Assembly: GCA_018365455.1 (NCBI GenBank)
Contig: JAGZJZ010000022.1
Span: forward strand, 49,523-113,522
From: Clostridiales bacterium
Lineage (GTDB): Bacteria; Bacillota; Clostridia; Lachnospirales; Lachnospiraceae
Direction: 5' to 3'
DNA: 64,000 nt
The notes below the pieces were generated by a model that had not been told where the DNA came from, made no database searches, and worked only from the letters and a program-made list of their open reading frames with translations. This document shows, one piece after another, positions 61,201-64,000 of the stretch (position 1 is its first letter; every line of letters starts with the position of its first letter). Position numbers and translations under genes: made by a program.

Positions 61201-62304
61201 CGAGACCTTATATCCCAAATTTCCATCTTTTCGATAGGTAAACTGATCAGATACTTTTTTTGCAGGTGCCGGATTATCGCTTCCGCTGACACTGCATTCT
61301 GCAATAATATCATCCGATGCTTTTCCGATACGTACCGTCCGGTCCTGACTGGCATGAAAACCGCCATGCTTAATATGGATAACCTGGATATTCTGTTCTA
61401 TCCCATAATATTCCCTCATTGCAGTTTCTTTAGAATCACTATATACCGTTCCGCCCGGCCAGAAAATACAGCTCTCTCCCGGCTGTAAGATCACATCCTT
61501 ATCTGATATATGGCCGCTTGGTACTTTTGAAGCCGTTGCGCTGTTATATCCATCGGTAAACCACTCCAGCCAGCTTCCGGTAGGATAAACATAATAAAAG
61601 ATATAATCTTTTAGATTGATTGCTTCATTTGCATTGTTATAAACTTCAAACCAGGTATAGCTGGCACCCTTAGGGGATGCCTGCACAGCCTCGGTAATTA
61701 GAAGAGGTGATGCTTCATCGCTGTCAACCGAGCTAACGAGTACCGTAACCTCCTCGTTACTTTTTACCGACTGTTCACCAAAAAATGCCTGGGTAAACCA
61801 TTCAAGGCTGTCTGTATATAGCTCCTCCGGCTGAAGAACTGCCTGATAGCTATCCGGATTATCCTGGTCAACAACTGTCATTTCAACAGACGTATATTCC
61901 TGGGACGGCATCTGGCGGTAAAACAGCCAGATACTATCTGGTTTAAACGCTCCATCCACTGTTGCAGTTACTATTACATTTCCCCCCTTTGTGTCATTTC
62001 CGGAAATTTTATTACGAATTGTATCGGGAAGTGTCGTTTTCAGATCCGAATTAGATTGGCTTTGTTCTGTCTCCAGAATATTTGTTTCTGTCTGTTCAGA
62101 GTCCGATTCAGATTCCACATCTGATATTTTACTCAGCTCTGCTTCGCTTTCCTCGTCCTGGCTTTGATAGTCTTTGTCTTCCACTATAGACTGAATCGGC
62201 TCTACAGAAACAGCCATTGCATTTAGTGAAGGAGTCATTACCATTGATATCGACATAGCAATTGTCACAATTAATGCCGTGATGCGTTTTAATCTGTTTT
62301 TCAT
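58201..62304 (-). CDS. Lamin-tail / Ig / metallophosphoesterase exoprotein, N-terminal part (ends at in-frame TAG)
   Basis: A 1367-residue secreted protein. Signal peptide about residues 8-32 (ITALIVTIAMSISMVMTPSL); an acidic linker; two lamin-tail domains (SPLLITEAVQASPKGASYTW, and PPLIFTEVLPVHENGQYTYA further on); several Ig-like beta-sandwich regions to about residue 1250; then the start of a calcineurin-like phosphoesterase (FSMAWITDTQYYAE, YTIHTGDIVDEWD) that stops at TAG right after QWQRAD. The missing GNHD and later His motifs are in the next frame. As annotated, it lacks part of its active site. AAGGGATGG precedes the ATG. Confidence 0.75.
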   Translation of the reverse strand: MKNRLKRITALIVTIAMSISMVMTPSLNAMAVSVEPIQSIVEDKDYQSQDEESEAELSKISDVESESDSEQTETNILETEQSQSNSDLKTTLPDTIRNKISGNDTKGGNVIVTATVDGAFKPDSIWLFYRQMPSQEYTSVEMTVVDQDNPDSYQAVLQPEELYTDSLEWFTQAFFGEQSVKSNEEVTVLVSSVDSDEASPLLITEAVQASPKGASYTWFEVYNNANEAINLKDYIFYYVYPTGSWLEWFTDGYNSATASKVPSGHISDKDVILQPGESCIFWPGGTVYSDSKETAMREYYGIEQNIQVIHIKHGGFHASQDRTVRIGKASDDIIAECSVSGSDNPAPAKKVSDQFTYRKDGNLGYKVSSQAEPTPGMTASWQMPDQPVDLSAETLLTNAAAEELEDRISFSVNVSGALGSVNIYLSYQQSGLPAEKVLMKSQNKSAEATFSVDLSKDLLWSDEVTWHVESSDGKATENITTAVNHGDLDYTKEPPLIFTEVLPVHENGQYTYAEIFNNSNQSINLGYYSLYYQYPTDAEAGKVSKTWTINAPDIYIEPGKSVVLWLSNNGTSVEQFNTNFGTDLVENKDIVRIEYAGFHDSDWRKLSIGRTFDKVIASVTFNENGADCKPGENTTIQYTYPKSGDYKESIKVSNKLQPSPGSTDTWQVPSEDKRVNFPGYPEYPDTGASPVVKERTDNPVPEIISEGEELFAAFDCSDAIGLTSMAIKYRFDNEEKFRTVYEAKQRVNGRFFARIPANEILGHKSLEFYVEGYNLYRSTKTKTYTVGINGANDFEGIRLNVNDASVVNGVKTITANNGKNNKDTKILINNKEEDTARVLENGAFLSLETGGQDNYFKNVVTAPYGENSREIISYLGKWTNLEDRAFLVDNKYFAVDENGNYVVTFTIWAGDSGTPFEDIYQPSENHEDFTVNNVKLVLANGEVIGPDRARQDYTYSGDSFKLDLENPEIDRTYKIGDTKNGTMAPSLELHFTIPADKLTAVGTNWDTSRLIDGVYEVKAVSEEKEAIANVTVDNTAPVIRTGIQNHDVLTGDILFDADITDANGVQEQMTCARLDGKTISLPYTIASKDMESGEHIFTVTAYDICGNKAENEVTFTTNTVNPSGISGKTSEVKADQAQLSVEVAQLNGKSGTAEFYKGRALTLENGSVTMEQGDGSSQITLDAGNEEMKVTSPTGNLPYQIFTVKTGSVKSTDRIAANWDGNASYADETHATAMYVYNTKENRWELLKKADENGSIKAEFQAENHVVQDTAYLLVQCRSAGTPQVSPGKAKSAALSGWDGMLRPEQYDFSMAWITDTQYYAETWHDHFSAQNQWIVNNALDWKIRYTIHTGDIVDEWDMQDQWQRAD

Positions 62305-62383
62305 TTCTTACCATCCCTTCAAGTAATTAATAATTTACAGAAATCATCCTACTAAAACAAAAGTTTTTCCTCCACCTTTCTTT

Positions 62384-62447
62384 AGTAAAATAATTGTAAA
62401 GAATAAGTAATTTTCTATGCTATTTTTTAGTTTACAAAGGTTTTACG
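62384..62447. promoter_or_regulatory. PhoP-box-like repeats between the divergent exoenzyme genes
   Basis: On the minus strand TTTACA (62400-62395) is followed 11 bases on by TTTACT (62389-62384), facing the metallophosphoesterase. On the plus strand TTTACA (62431-62436) is followed 11 bases on by TTTACG (62442-62447), facing the phosphodiester glycosidase. The region is A/T-rich, so the match is suggestive only. Confidence 0.3.
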
Positions 62448-62525
62448 GGATCATATTTTGGATTTTTCAATTCACTGCTATTATTTATTTGACAATTTTT
62501 AAGATATATGAAAAGGAGATTAAAG

Positions 62526-64000
62526 ATGAAACGATCAATGTTTAAAAGTATTGGTTCCCTTTTATTGGTTACCGTGCTGATACTATTCCTATTGCCCGCG
62601 GCATGGGCTGCTAAAGATGGTTCTGGTGTAAACAGGGTTACAACAGATGGAAACATAATAGCCAAAGACAATAATGAAGCGTATATATCCGGTTATATCA
62701 CAAATACCAGGTCTGGTTCTGTGGAGATTGCCCCTGATGCCAACCGTGCTTTGTTGCTCTCAAAAAATGATGCCAATGAAGCAGACAACGAAGGCTATAA
62801 ACACCTACTACCGATCAGTGAAAATGCGGATAGCATAACTGTAGATATTGCAGATAACAGCATATATTATGCAAAGCTAGAGCTTTATACCCAGACTGGA
62901 GCCCGGATCGGAGCAACGGATGAATGGATTGCTCCGGGCCGCTCATTTACAGCCGATCTAACCCAGTCCGCCTGTTCCGGTGCGGCCTATTTCACCATTG
63001 TGGTGAAAAACGGAAATACCGGTGCGACCCCTATTGGAACCGACCCCGCCGATGCTATATCCGTAACATTGGCAGAACACGATGAACATATCACATATGG
63101 AACCGCTGTTTTTGATAGTAATCCCTATACTTATACGGAGGTGTCCGGTCTAATCCCTTCCGTATTTGTTCCTACCGGTGCGGATGGAAATAACACAACC
63201 AATGTTTTGGGCATGGTGGAAGCCTATGGGCAGGATAATAACATTGTTCTGGCTGCAAATGCCGGTATATTTTACAACAATGAAAATAACACCTATTGCT
63301 ATGATTTCAAAGAGGCGGACGGCGTTGTCATTTCCAATGGAACCGTACTAAAAAGCACAGAATCTCTTGATCATACCCAGTGTGATATTCTGGTAATTGA
63401 TTCCGATGGAGAATTGGGCTGGGCGCCTTATCATGCCAATGCAGACCGGATGGTTACAGGTGATTTCGATGCAGCCACTTACTATACCATTGGCAGAACC
63501 AATGAGCGCGGCAAAGCAAAGATAGTATCAGCTGTGACGGGCTTTGTACCCGTCCTGGCGGGCGGAGAGATCCTGTCCGGCTATGATAACTATGTGGCAC
63601 ATTACAGCCAGGATGCAGTGCGGCAGATCATTGGCGTAAAAGAAGATGGCACCTTTGTATTGCTCAGTGGCTCCTGGACATTGGCCGGTGCGGCCCAAGC
63701 AGCGAAAATGCAGGGCTGCGTTTTCGCATATAATTTGGATGGAGGCGGCAGCGCCGAAACAATTTTGAGTCAGACAAAAACAGCGATTGGCAGTTTAAGT
63801 GAGCGAGAGACTTATGCTACCAAGGAACTGGTGGAGCAGAGCCGGGGGGCGCGTATGCTTCCCACCTATTTAGTATTTACAGCAACGAATGTGGCTCCTG
63901 TGAGCGCAACCGCAGATTCCATAAGCGCAGTTTCCAATCAGATCACCTATTACCCCGGTGTAACACTGGCCTCGCTGGCAGAGAACCTAACTGTCACCGA
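62526..64000 (+). CDS. Secreted phosphodiester glycosidase (NAGPA family), incomplete at right edge
   Basis: A plus-strand gene open to the window end (491 codons visible). AAAAGGAG precedes the ATG. The product starts with a signal peptide (LLLVTVLILFLLPAAWAA, cleavage near residue 30), has a beta-rich N-terminal region, and from about residue 200 the phosphodiester glycosidase domain related to the enzyme that uncovers mannose-6-phosphate: NIVLAANAGIFYNNENNTYC, GFVPVLAGGEIL, and the signature FAYNLDGGGSAETIL. Such enzymes cleave sugar-1-phosphodiesters outside the cell. It is divergent from the metallophosphoesterase gene. Confidence 0.82.
   Translation, partial: MKRSMFKSIGSLLLVTVLILFLLPAAWAAKDGSGVNRVTTDGNIIAKDNNEAYISGYITNTRSGSVEIAPDANRALLLSKNDANEADNEGYKHLLPISENADSITVDIADNSIYYAKLELYTQTGARIGATDEWIAPGRSFTADLTQSACSGAAYFTIVVKNGNTGATPIGTDPADAISVTLAEHDEHITYGTAVFDSNPYTYTEVSGLIPSVFVPTGADGNNTTNVLGMVEAYGQDNNIVLAANAGIFYNNENNTYCYDFKEADGVVISNGTVLKSTESLDHTQCDILVIDSDGELGWAPYHANADRMVTGDFDAATYYTIGRTNERGKAKIVSAVTGFVPVLAGGEILSGYDNYVAHYSQDAVRQIIGVKEDGTFVLLSGSWTLAGAAQAAKMQGCVFAYNLDGGGSAETILSQTKTAIGSLSERETYATKELVEQSRGARMLPTYLVFTATNVAPVSATADSISAVSNQITYYPGVTLASLAENLTVT

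Overview
The window looks like chromosome of a spore-forming Gram-positive anaerobe of the Lachnospiraceae type (class Clostridia). The reasons are a spoIIA-sigF-spoVA sporulation block, AGGAGG-type ribosome binding sites, moderate G+C, lipoproteins with short lipoboxes, LytTR/GHKL regulators, DUF1836 and YerC/TrpR-like regulators, and large Ig/Fn3-bearing exoproteins. The genus is not resolved. No rRNA, tRNA, CRISPR array or insertion sequence was seen.

Layout. 1-10 kb holds mostly small housekeeping and transport units: a DUF1648 membrane protein, a DUF1836 regulator, a YerC-like repressor, a PHP phosphatase, an OPT-family peptide transporter with a PqqD-like partner, an orphan lipoprotein of the NitT/TauT type, a 3-hydroxyisobutyrate-dehydrogenase-like reductase, and a LysR gene divergent from a split chromate transporter. 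10-15 kb is a response regulator / histidine kinase pair followed by an 787-residue lipoprotein that joins a propeller-like region to an extracellular solute-binding domain. 15-24.6 kb carries glycerol dehydrogenase, then (all on the minus strand) spoIIAA-spoIIAB-sigF, an unlisted 52-residue membrane peptide, spoVAA-AB-AC-AD-AE, a zinc-ribbon/TPR membrane protein with a minisatellite tail, and folC.

24.8-36.7 kb is the most interesting region. A ten-gene co-directional run starts with a V4R sensor protein, a soluble GHKL kinase, two LytTR proteins (one with a receiver lacking the phospho-acceptor Asp) and an HD-GYP protein. It continues into a 1270-residue surface protein, a small KTGD-anchored protein, a secreted pilin/WxL-like protein, two paralogous membrane-anchored proteins and a lipoprotein. 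Upstream of the first gene is a 302-bp segment bounded by exact 19-bp inverted repeats and containing a consensus promoter that points away from the operon in this assembly. A tyrosine recombinase is directly next to it. This has the anatomy of an invertible (phase-variable) promoter, captured here in the OFF orientation.

36.9-47.8 kb is a carbohydrate-use locus: IclR regulator, DapA-family aldolase/lyase, MalFG-type permeases, solute-binding lipoprotein, FAD-dependent oxidoreductase and a 1396-residue secreted glycosidase (GH106-like). Two operators with identical architecture (GTTCT-N7-AGAAC-N3-GTTCT) sit at the same distance from the iclR and dapA-like starts. A haem catalase and a membrane protein of unknown role follow.

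50.6-64 kb appears to be a phosphorus- or phosphodiester-scavenging region: an ABC importer of the iron/2-aminoethylphosphonate/hexose-phosphate class, a beta-CASP metallo-beta-lactamase protein, a secreted CYTH-like protein, a giant lamin-tail/metallophosphoesterase exoprotein whose reading frame is cut by one in-frame TAG, and a divergent NAGPA-type phosphodiester glycosidase running off the right edge. Three intergenic regions here contain 11-bp-spaced TTTACA-like repeats that resemble PhoP boxes; this regulatory link is an inference.
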